Origin: CAWUKT01 sp963923035
GTDB lineage: Bacteria; Bacteroidota; Bacteroidia; J057; JADKCL01
Direction of reading: 5' to 3'
NCBI GenBank assembly: GCA_963923035.1
Contig: CAWUKT010000131.1
Location: 1 to 11,963 of the forward strand
DNA: 11,963 nt
The position numbers and the translations under genes are program-made. The notes under the pieces are model-generated. The model was not told where the DNA came from, searched no databases, and saw only the letters and a list, made by a program, of their open reading frames with translations. This document shows positions 1-9,900 of this stretch, piece by piece (the stretch's first letter is position 1; each line of letters starts with the position of its first letter).

Positions 1-1
1 G

Positions 2-130
2 GTGGGCGGTGCGGTGCGAGAGGGCGGTTTTTCGGGGTATATGCAGGGGAAACGGGCGGTTGAGGGGAAGTATGGGAATCTGGCCGCGGCTTATGATTAT
101 GTGATGTTGTCGCTGGTGCGGCGGGATTGA
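2..130 (+). CDS. 3' end of an unrecognised protein (partial, 5' truncated by window)
   Basis: The second forward frame is open from the window edge to a TGA at 128-130, giving 42 residues that end in LSLVRRD. The peptide is glycine-rich at first (VGGAVREGGFSGYMQGK) and then reads as an amphipathic helix (LAAAYDYVMLSLVRR). I do not recognise the family from so short a tail, and there is no sorting domain, so it is probably not a T9SS cargo. Codons end mostly in G (GTG, GCG, CGG, GGG), unlike the C-ending codons of the giant gene on the same strand. It converges with the metallopeptidase gene; only 21 bases separate the two stop codons and I see no clear hairpin terminator between them. It is called real because the frame is open with biased codon use, but the fragment is short. 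Confidence 0.55.
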   Translation: MGGAVREGGFSGYMQGKRAVEGKYGNLAAAYDYVMLSLVRRD

Positions 131-151
131 GATTTCAGAATCAGGGGAGCA

Positions 152-3022
152 TCACCTAACCAAAACTTTCCTCGTTTTGATATTTCCGCAACACTTGATC
201 CGAATGAAGTAGACTCCAACTGGTAGAGACGAAATCGTATAAGTTCGCCTGCCTTCCCAGTGTTCCTCATCCGAGTATTCCCTCACTTTTTGGCCTGTGG
301 CAGAGAAACAATCAATCGAAACAGGGCCTTGAGTTCGTTTATGCAGGACAATGTTGAAGTTACCGGAAGATGGATTCGGGTAGACTTCGGCCTTCCAGTG
401 ATTTGGAAGGGTGACTGTGGCCCGATTCGAATTATGGCCAGTAGTTGAAGAGGTCAGCCAATAGGTATAAGTTGCCCCCGGAGCCACTTCTCTATCTATC
501 AATTGATCGGAACCCACAGTTATTTTTCCCCTCCATTCGAACTCTCCATTTTCTTCCACCCGCCACAAATCCAGTTCCTTTTCCCCAATTGCCTCCCAGG
601 AAAGCTTCACATGCTGGGAATTGACTTCGGCAGACAGGAAAATCCCTCCGGACGACAACGGGGTTCCCGGTGGTACATCATAGGCCACGGTCCCAGTATC
701 GGCACTGTACCCCAATCCCCTGCCAGCAAAAGCATTCCACAGAAGCCCTCCATTTGCGCCTCCGTAATTGAGGGTATCGGCAAGTAAAATGGCGTCACGG
801 GCGTCGATAAAATTGGATTGACACGGCAGGACCGTCAAAGCATCCAACACCAGTTGCAAGGCTCTGTTATTGCCCCCAGTACCCGACTCCAAATCGGAAT
901 CGTAACCGTACTGCGCAATCAAATCCCAGGTAACATCCCAGAGCATACTCGCCCATACCGCTCCCTCCTGCCATTCATTGCCACCAAACGTATTGGAAAC
1001 GATGTCTTCGTAAGTCCGCGAATCAATCGCAGGATGGGTCGAATACGGCTGGCCCCGGACACTGCTGCTGCGGGGACTCCGAAAAAAAGAGTAATTGGCA
1101 TATCCCACCGGATCTGCTCCCTGATCGGTCGCTTCCAGCGAAGTCCAGAGCCCCAACCAATCGCACCATCCTTCGCGTGTATCCGCATGCTGAAAAAAAC
1201 AAGTGATATTGTTCGCGCCATTGACCAGCCGATCTGTCACCATGTGCATCAATTCGTGCATCATCACGGCATTGTCCAGCACTGTACTCCGGTCGTAGTG
1301 ATAGCGTCGTTCGTGGAACCGCACCGAAATTCCCACCGGAGCGGTTTCGATCAGTTTTTGACATTCCAAAGCAGGCAGGAAGGCCACGGGAATGGAAAGG
1401 GCAGTGGTGTCAAAAGAATTGTAATGAAAAGAATCCTGGGTATAAAAGAAGCTGCTGTTCAGGGATTCTTTGCAGACCACGCACCCCATCGCTCCCGCAT
1501 GCTGTGCATTCCGAATCTTTACGCTGTCCGGACATCCTCCATCTTCCATCAGCACGACCTTTCCGGCCCAGTTCGAATTGGCAGACAGTGGAAAACAACC
1601 CTGGGGGGGCAAATACGCTCCTCCGCCGGCCAAGACCAGCGGAACAGCAACCGTAGCAGCAGGAAAAGACGCCGGGGCATCGCTCGCCCAAAGTTGAAAG
1701 CGGCGTTGCAAAAATGCCGGGGCCACCACCTCCATTTCCAATTGCTTTACCGGGGGCCTCCTCCCTCCCACCACCATGTTCCAACCTGACAAACCCACCA
1801 CGCCCGTCCCAAAATTGACTCCGTCCGGCAAGGCGTTGTAACTCCCCGTGGTGCTCGCATAAAATGCCGGCGGAAGCATATAGGCATGGACACCGTCCTG
1901 GCCCCAGGCTCCCCGTCCGTAATTGTTCTCCTGAAAATTTCCTGCCACCTCGGTAAATCCGTGGGTATAAAGGATGTCGTGGATGCGGTTCAACTGGTAG
2001 AAAACATTGGTATAGATCGCATCGACGTAGGGGCTCGCGTCGGAATTGGAGGGCAAAGGATAGCTAAAATCCAGGTTGGAGCCGCCGTTGGGTGGGGCAG
2101 CGGGAAACGGAAGGGTCGCACCGGGGGCGTTGTCAATGACGACGTTGTTGCCGGAGAGCGTGGTATGGTCGGGGCCGGGAGTGCCGGTGGTGTCGTGCCA
2201 GCCGAAGGGGGAACCCACCGAAGGCGCGCCCAGGGGAATGGATTGCCGGGCAGCAGTATGGGGCTGGTCAGTCCCGAAGGGAAAGGCTAGGTAGGCATTC
2301 CCGTTGCTGGCCGGAGCGCATACGGTCGGGGCGCCCGGCAACCTTGGTGAAGCTGTGGTGGCCAAGGATTTCGGAGGATCAAAGCAAAATCCCCCGCCCA
2401 GGGGAACCGTCCGGAGGCGCCGGCCGGTTTGAGCATCTATATATAGGTATTGCGCGTGGAGAGGGCCGCCGGGACACAGGACTTCCCAGCTCAGCTGGTA
2501 GGTTTCGGCGCCGATGTCCAACCAAAGGAGCCGCAAGGGGAGGCGAAGCCCTTCGCCCGTCAACACATATTCATGGCGGGCTGGTCGTGAGACCTTTAGC
2601 ACATTGACCGGGGGTAAAAAATCGAGCTCGACCATTCCGAGAAGTTTTCTCCACCCGAACCCAACTTGGGCATCGCCGGGGATTCGCTCTTCGATTCCGG
2701 CCACCGCCTGATTTGTCAGGTAGTGGTTGCTACTTTTGGGATCCCAATGCACCGCGATGTAGGCGTTCTGAATGGGAAATCCTCCCTGGGCCTGCTGAAA
2801 GTAGAAATGGTGGACCCCGTTGTGGGGGGATCGAAACCGATGGACCAGGATCAATTCGCTCAGGTCTTCCCGGGCCTGCCCAAATTCCAAAAAGGAGTTT
2901 TGAGCAGCGGACCTGGCTTTCGCCAAGATCGTCGCCCCTCCTGTCTGACCATAGATGGATGTAGCAAAACAGGCAAAGCAGAGGCTAAGCAAAAGGGGAA
3001 TGCTTTTGATGATGGAATTCAT
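152..3022 (-). CDS. Secreted M36 (fungalysin-type) zinc metallopeptidase with PA insertion and T9SS type A sorting domain
   Basis: A 956-residue predicted extracellular endopeptidase. In order: signal peptide (about 1-25, hydrophobic IPLLLSLCFACFA); an FTP-like propeptide (about 48-107); the first M36 half with NRIHDILYTHGFTE (about 345-358); a protease-associated (PA) insertion (about 427-577); HELMH at 589-593 (bases 1244-1258) with EGWCDW from 617 (E at 1172-1174) supplying the HExxH...E zinc ligands; an M36-like GAVWASMLWDV (687-697); an FN3-like stretch (about 793-872); and a Por-type sorting domain (about 873-956) with VYPNPSSGNFNI and a GVYFIRI end. The tag implies export by Sec, then T9SS, with tag removal. 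The frame stays open upstream to an ATG at 3241, but that start would bury the signal peptide behind 73 unrelated residues, so 3022 is chosen. GGAG lies only 2 bases before this ATG, too close for a standard ribosome site. Zinc ligands are intact, so it should be active. The specific substrate is unknown. Confidence 0.93.
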   Translation of the reverse strand: MNSIIKSIPLLLSLCFACFATSIYGQTGGATILAKARSAAQNSFLEFGQAREDLSELILVHRFRSPHNGVHHFYFQQAQGGFPIQNAYIAVHWDPKSSNHYLTNQAVAGIEERIPGDAQVGFGWRKLLGMVELDFLPPVNVLKVSRPARHEYVLTGEGLRLPLRLLWLDIGAETYQLSWEVLCPGGPLHAQYLYIDAQTGRRLRTVPLGGGFCFDPPKSLATTASPRLPGAPTVCAPASNGNAYLAFPFGTDQPHTAARQSIPLGAPSVGSPFGWHDTTGTPGPDHTTLSGNNVVIDNAPGATLPFPAAPPNGGSNLDFSYPLPSNSDASPYVDAIYTNVFYQLNRIHDILYTHGFTEVAGNFQENNYGRGAWGQDGVHAYMLPPAFYASTTGSYNALPDGVNFGTGVVGLSGWNMVVGGRRPPVKQLEMEVVAPAFLQRRFQLWASDAPASFPAATVAVPLVLAGGGAYLPPQGCFPLSANSNWAGKVVLMEDGGCPDSVKIRNAQHAGAMGCVVCKESLNSSFFYTQDSFHYNSFDTTALSIPVAFLPALECQKLIETAPVGISVRFHERRYHYDRSTVLDNAVMMHELMHMVTDRLVNGANNITCFFQHADTREGWCDWLGLWTSLEATDQGADPVGYANYSFFRSPRSSSVRGQPYSTHPAIDSRTYEDIVSNTFGGNEWQEGAVWASMLWDVTWDLIAQYGYDSDLESGTGGNNRALQLVLDALTVLPCQSNFIDARDAILLADTLNYGGANGGLLWNAFAGRGLGYSADTGTVAYDVPPGTPLSSGGIFLSAEVNSQHVKLSWEAIGEKELDLWRVEENGEFEWRGKITVGSDQLIDREVAPGATYTYWLTSSTTGHNSNRATVTLPNHWKAEVYPNPSSGNFNIVLHKRTQGPVSIDCFSATGQKVREYSDEEHWEGRRTYTISSLPVGVYFIRIKCCGNIKTRKVLVR

Positions 3023-3955
3023 ATCTCCGTAAGTGTTTGAATCTGGGGAACAAATTGAAGGTGACTTGAATCCAATCACATTGGAGGAGGACGGTGCGAA
3101 CGTTGGACAAAGGGCATGAGAAACCGTTCTCGCTCCCGTTTCGGGAGGAGATGAAGACAACGGGCCAACACCAATCAGCGGGCTAAAAAAGCCAACCTGC
3201 CACAAACGCATATTTTTGGCAAAGTGAATCCACTTGGCCATGGCACATGGTCATGCATTGCCAACAGCGGGCTGGATTCCTCAGCGAAAAATAGGGTTCA
3301 TCGGGACTTGCGGCCATCGGCCACCACCCGGGTGAAGTCTCCTGATTTGAAAGACCAAGCCCTCAACCAGAAAAATTCGGATGGATATTGTACAACGTTT
3401 TAAGTTCCAACCTTGGTAAAATATAGATCGACGGAATTGGATGGGTGCGACATCCAACAAAGAACGCCAAAAGAATGATTGTTTTGCAAAACAACAGAAC
3501 TAGAACAAATATAGGAGATGTATTCCCCAAAAACAGTTTTTTATATTTTACCCAGGGTAAGAAATGGTTTTTACAGGGATCCTTTTTTTCTCTTGCATCC
3601 TCTTTCCTTTCGCATGAATCCGCTTTTCCCACTCATTCCCAGTCAGTTTCACTTTCGAGAAATCCGATCAACAATAGACAAGCAAAAAATGGGCCCCTCG
3701 AATTGATCGAAAGCAGAAGAACAACTTCCCCCACTCTCTATCAACTGTCACCTGACCAACCGGAAAAATAGACACAAAAAATTTACCAAAATGCAAGAAA
3801 AAGGCAAATCAGGCCATATATCGAACAGATTTCTAAATTGGTGGGAGATTTCAACTTATTGGTCTAATATCTACAGCCCACCCTACGTTTGATCCTAATT
3901 TGCAGTTCCTAGTTACCCCATGTCTTTTTAGGAGATATTCTATATTAAATAGTAG
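3023..3955. other. Divergent intergenic region, AT-rich toward the giant gene
   Basis: This 933-base gap lies between the divergent starts of the metallopeptidase and the giant surface protein, so it must hold both promoters. About 3023-3360 has ordinary base composition. About 3361-3955 is clearly AT-rich (the line 3481-3540 is about 32% GC) with homopolymer runs and a pyrimidine tract around 3581-3611. Short open frames exist here (for example 3363-3632 on the - strand and 3445-3771 on the + strand), but their peptides resemble no family and codon use is unbiased, so I do not call them. I looked for the Bacteroidota -7 element (TAnnTTTG) and found only imperfect matches, such as TAATTTG near 3896-3902, which I do not call as a promoter. 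No tRNA, riboswitch or strong terminator hairpin was seen. Confidence 0.7.
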
Positions 3956-6900
3956 ATGGTCATGTTTAAGTACTGGTTTTTCATTACTGCCTTCTGGGCA
4001 GCATGCACTTCTTTGTGGTCTCAGAACCCTGTTGTTGTTCAAAATGCACCTGTGGAACATTTCATCAATGAGGAATTCTGTTACCCCGTTACCCTAGAAA
4101 ATTCTGGCCCTGGCGCCGGATATGGTCCCTATATCAGGTTGATCCTCCCGCCGGGAGTCAACCTGAACAGTGCCACCTACCTTGGTTCCGCCCTGACCAC
4201 CACCGTGGTCGGAACCTTCGCCGGAGCCCCCCTGGCCGACCCCAACCTCAGTTCCGGGACCAGTGCCGATTCCGTCACCGGTCCTCCTGGCCACCAATTG
4301 GTGATTTTGCAACCACCGGTCGGAAGCATTACCACCGGCGGCGCCGTCCTGAACATCGAGGTTTGCCTCTTCATGGACCCCGCGACCGTGACCGTAGGCA
4401 GTCCCCAAGCCATCGAGATGATCCCCGTCCTTGAATTCGGGGATACGCCCACCGGCGCCAATGGGCCGATTTTTGGCACGTCCAATACCGCTTCCATTGT
4501 CCCGACCCTCTACCGCTTCGAGAAATTCAGCAACGCCCCCAAGCACGACCGTACACCGGGCCCATCCTGGCCCATTACCTATACGCTCGAAGTCGATATT
4601 GCCGATGGAATGACCATCACCAACCTCGACTTCAACGATGTACTTCCGGGCACGCTCCAGTGGACGGGAACCGCCGTCACCGCCAGCGGTGGATGCACGG
4701 TCAGCCAGAGCCCCAACTTGCCGCCCACGCCCGGCGGCTCCATCCAGGTCTCCTGTCCCAGTGGTACCGGCACCCTCGGGACCTCCGACGTGACCGTCAC
4801 CTTTGAAGCGTTTGTCATCGACACCCTCGATGAATCCATCGGCAACAGCGCCGATTGTGACACAGAAGAAATTGTGAATGTGTCTACTTTCAACACTGAC
4901 CAGGGGCTTCTCGAAACCGACAACGATACCGTTACAGCCTACAACGTCACCTTGCAACACGGGGCCGCTCCCAGTCTGACCAGTCCGGGCGCCGTGATCG
5001 ACTATTCAATGTCGTACCAGGTTTCAGACTTTGTCACCGCGGTCGATTCCTTCGTGATGACCGTGGTGGTCGCCGACGGGCTGACCTATCTGGGCAACGC
5101 CCAAATCAACGGGAGTCCCATTGCTGCGACCTCGGTCCAGCTGAATACGCCGGGGACCGGCGAGACGACGGTTACTTTTTTCCTGGCCACGGCCATCGGC
5201 AACCTGCCTCCGGGCAGTGGGGGCGCCCTCACCTACCAGTGCCAGGTCAACCAGACCTACGCGGCCACGGGCGATCCGATCCTCACGCGGGACCAGATCA
5301 CGAACCAGGGAACGGTCGACTACCACCTCACCGACGAAGTCGGCGCCAATGGTTGTAGTTACGACTGCAATGCCCGGATTGAAATCCTGCCTGTCACGCT
5401 CGCAAAGACCATTCCCTCCGGCCAAACCCAATACAATCCGGGCGACCTGGTGACCTACCGAATAACCATGAACATTCCGTCCGGCGATGCCGACGCCGTC
5501 ATCATCACCGATTATTTCCCCTTGCCCATCCACGACGTCAATGACCTCTCGCTGGTCTGGAATGGCCCCAACATCAACCAAACCGCCAACCATACCCCAG
5601 CCAATATTCCCCTCATCACCATCGACCCCGCGACCAATGCCCTGTTGATGGACTTTGGTGACATTGCCACCGGTACGCCCCCCTCCACCGTCGAATTTGA
5701 GGTCTCGATTCCCATCACGACCATTCCTTATGCCGACGGTCTGTTTCACTCGAATATCGTGGAGGGCGAGACGAACAATACCGCAGTTGATGGATTGATC
5801 GACCAAAACCTGACCCTGATTGAGGTCGCAGCACCTGAATTGAGCCTGACCAAAGGAGTTTCCGCCGCGAGCAATCCGGCGGGCGTTTTGAATCCGGCCC
5901 CGGCCACACCTGTCGATTCCGACATTTCGAATGTAGACGGCAGCGATACCCTGACCTACGTCGTGACGGTCCAGAATGATGGTGGGGCACGGGCCTACGA
6001 TGTCAAGGTGACCGATGTCCTGCCCGCGGGGATGGACACGTGCATTATCCAAAGCGTCACCCGCGGAAATGGAAGCCCATTCCCGTTTACGCCCTCCGGC
6101 GGCCTGTTCACCTCACCCACCGATACCTTGTTTTTGGATTCGTTGGAAGCGACCGGAAATGCGGGGACGGGAGACATTGCCTTGGTGACCTACCAATGTA
6201 TCATCGATCCCAATGCAGCTTTTGCCCAGGAAATCGAAAATACCGCCTCGGCGATCTGGAGTTCGGAGATTGGGCAAAACAGTGCTTTCAATCCGGTGTC
6301 GGACAATGCCATCGCGACCTTGGCCCTCCCTTCCGTCGCCAAGTCCATCGTAGACATCCTACCCGGCTATCGGGCCGCGGTGAACGAAGTGCATGTAGGA
6401 GAACTCATCCAGTACCGGGTCGATGTCACCCTCCCCGAAGGGCAAGTGACCAATGTCCAATTTGAGGATGTACTGGATGCCGGGCTGGCATTTGTCTCGA
6501 TCGACTCCCTCCAGGCCGACAGCAACCTCAGCACCTCCCAGGGAACCTTCGCCAATGTATTGGGCGCGGCAGCACTGGATTCTGTTGGGACCAGCACCAC
6601 TTCCCCCGACCGCTTGCTGACCTTGGATTTTGGCACCCTGACCAATGCCGACACCACCAATTCCAATTCTGAGCGCATCAGCATTTGGTACACTGTTCGG
6701 GTATTGAATTCAACCGGGAATGTCGACGGTACGGCATTGAACAACCAGGCCTCCTTTATCTGGAACGATCCCAACGGCAGCGGCACCCTCGATGCCCAAG
6801 ACAATGCGCCGCCCGTGACCGTCCGCGAAGCCGACCTTGAGATCACCAAGACCTTCCTCACCAATGATGTCCAACGGGGCGACGAAGTCTTCGTGACCCT

Positions 6901-9900
6901 CGACTTCAGCCATACCGGCACCTCCAATGCCACCGCTTTCGATGTCGTCGTGGCTGACACCCTGCCCCTCGGATTGAATTTTGTCCCCAATTCCCTCACC
7001 ACCACCTGCCCGTCCCTGTTTGCGATCCCTCCCGCCGCCGCCGGCCAGTTGGTATCAGGAACCCTTGACAGCCTTCCTGTCGGCACCAATTGCAATATCA
7101 CCTTCAAGGTAGAGGTCGACAATGCCATCCCCGAATGCGATACCGTCTCCAACTGCGGAGATATTTTCTGGCACAGCTTGTACAATGCCGACCAGGGCGC
7201 GCTCGGGACACCGCCCAATAACCAGTTGGGAGTTGAACGGACGGGAAATGCCAACGCTCCGGGCGAAATCAACAATTATACCTTCGAAAATTGTGCGGGC
7301 CTGAACGTGATCAATGGCCTGGCCGTGGACCCGGTTATTTCCAGCAATACGCCGGTCTGTGAGGGGGAAACGGCAGTGTTGACGGTCAACCAGTACCAAG
7401 GCCAGACCGTGGTGTATGAATGGTTTGGGCCGAATGGAAATGCCATCAACAACAACAGCTTCCAATTGAACATCAGCCCTGCAACCGCCCAGGATTCGGG
7501 GGCCTACCTCGTTGTGGTGACGGTCGATGGCTGTGTCTCTGACACCTCCCAGGTCCATGTTTTGGCAGTGGCCCCGGTTCCGCAGGTTGCTCCGACCAAT
7601 GACGGCATGACCTGTTCTCCCAACGGAACCGACCTGACATTGACGGCCAATCCCGCCGGAGGCACCGCGCCGTACAGCTTCAGCTGGACCGGGCCCGGCG
7701 GTTTTTCCGCGAACGTGCAGGATCCGGTGATCCCGAATGCCACCGCCAATCAATCCGGCACTTATGCTGTGCAGGTCACCGACAGCAACGGCTGTCAAAG
7801 TCCGGTCACGACGACCCTGGTTGAGATTTCGATCCAACCCAATGTGCCAACCATAAGTGCCAACAGCCCCGTCTGCGAAGGGGAATCGGTGACGATTTCC
7901 ACCGGCTTCTACGCCGGCAGCACGGTGGACTATACGTGGTCGGGGCCGGGCGTACCGCCCGGAACTTCCGGGAATTCGTTCACGGTCAATCCCGCTACGC
8001 TCGCAGATGCGGGCAATTACACCGTGGTCGTCACGGTGGACGGTTGTCCCTCAGATACCAGCGCGCCCTTTGCCCTCGTGGTCAACCCGATTCCAGGCAA
8101 TTTCGCGCCCACCTACAACGATCCGGTGTGCAGTGGAGAAGATCTTCTCCTCAGCGCCAATCCACCCGCCGGAGGACCTTTTACCTACGCTTGGACCGGA
8201 CCCAATGGGTTTTCTTCCAACCAACAGAATCCTATCATCCCCAACAGTACAGCCGCCCTGTCCGGCACCTACTCAGTGGAAATCACCTCCGGAGCGGGCT
8301 GTTCCCGCACAGAATCGGTCCAGGTTTCGGTGAATTCAACCCCCAATACCCCGGTAATCTCGGCTGGGGGGGCGGTCTGCGAAGGAGATCCCTTTACCTT
8401 TTTTATCAACCCTGCCAATGGCACCTCGGTACAATACTTTTGGACCCTTCCCGGTGGAGGCCAGGACACCACCAGTACCGGCCAATTGACGCTCAACCCG
8501 ACCACACCCGCGGATTCTGGGAACTATTCAGTGGTGGTTGCAGTCAATGGATGCCCTTCCTTGCCCTCGGGGGGTGCTTTGCTGGAAGTGGACCGCCGCC
8601 CGACAGTCACGGTGAGTGGTGGCGGAGCGTTTTGTGAAGGAAGCAATGCCACACTTTCGTCGTCTGTTGTAGGAGCCTCAGGAGTCAGTTACCAATGGAC
8701 GGGACCGAATGGATTCAGTTCCAATCAGCCCAACCTCAGCCTGAACAACCTCACTCCTGGTAATGCCGGGGTTTATACCCTGGCGGTAAGCAACGGAGCA
8801 TGTACCACCACGGCTTCGGATACCCTTTCCGTTTTTCCCGCTCCTTCTTCCCCGAGCCTTTTCTCTAACAGTCCGGTCTGCGAAGGAGATACCCTCGTTT
8901 TGACCTCCAACACTGTGGCTACGACCTACAATTGGACCAGCCCGACCGGGAATTCATTCTCCGCCCCGGTGCCATTGTCCATTTCTCCTGCTTCCTCCAA
9001 TTATATCGGGGGAACCTGGTCGCTCTCAGTTGTCGACAGCAATGGGTGCACTTCAGCGAATCCGGCTACGATTTTGGTTGAAATTCGCCCTATTCCCACT
9101 GCCTTTCCCACCAATGACGGCCCGATCTGCTTCAATGGGACGGTCAACTTGATGGGAAATGCGATTTCTGGCGCGTCCTACACGTGGTATGACGGCAATC
9201 CCAATGGTGGAGGAACGGTAATTGCTTCGGCCCAGAACACAAGCGTAGGTCCGTTGAGCAATGGCAGTTTTGACTTTTTCCTGGTGGTAGAGCAAAATGG
9301 CTGTGAAAGTGATCCGGCAGCGACCACCGTAGTTGTGGATAGCCTCCAACCAGCGCCTATGGTTCCGGCCGATACCGCCATCTGCGAGGGCGAGGCCATT
9401 GTCTTGACCACTCCTACCCAAGCCGACAGCTACCAATGGACGGGCCCCAATGGATTTTCCAGCACCCAGCAGAATCCCCCGGCCATTTCTCCGGCATCCC
9501 CACTTGATGCAGGTGATTATATTTTGACCGTCACGAACAATGGATGCGGCTCGGCGGCAGACACTGTGACGGTGACTGTTACGCCCGCTCCCGCTGCGCC
9601 TACGATTTCGGCTCCCCAGAATCCCCTCTGCGAGGGCGATACCCTTGTGCTGACCACCAGCAGTGGCTGTGACAGCTACCAGTGGATCGGGCCCGGAGGA
9701 AACAGCACCAGCACCCTCAGCAATCCTTTGCTGACCACCACGACGGGCATGACCTTGATTCCCGCCGGTGATTCGGCCTATCTGGCCGGCAATTGGGCTG
9801 TCGTCTGTATCAATGCCGCCGGATGCGCATCCGATCCGAGCCAACCGGTCAATGTCGTGATCAATCCCACGCCCGGCACTCCGATCGCCAGCAATGATGG

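Noticed and set aside
818..1789. Plus-strand open frame of 323 codons
   Set aside because: It is antisense to the metallopeptidase catalytic region, which has unmistakable zinc-site motifs on the - strand.
3238..3250. Short inverted repeat CCATG-GCA-CATGG upstream of the metallopeptidase
   Set aside because: A five-base arm is expected by chance and there is no second copy or promoter context to support an operator.
3363..3632. Possible small membrane protein on the - strand (89 codons, one hydrophobic stretch)
   Set aside because: It lies in AT-rich intergenic DNA, where such hydrophobic runs arise from T-rich sequence. There is no clear ribosome site or family resemblance, and it overlaps a similar meaningless frame on the + strand (3445-3771).
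3987..4001. Small hairpin CTGCC-TTCTG-GGCAG inside the signal-peptide codons of the giant gene
   Set aside because: It has only five pairs and no U-tract, and it lies inside coding sequence, so it is unlikely to be a terminator or regulatory element.
5024..6052. Antisense open frame of 342 codons, with similar ones at 4094-4960, 6367-7275 and 7055-7837
   Set aside because: All are shadows of the DUF11-like coding region. They overlap one another in different frames and show no domain or signal peptide.
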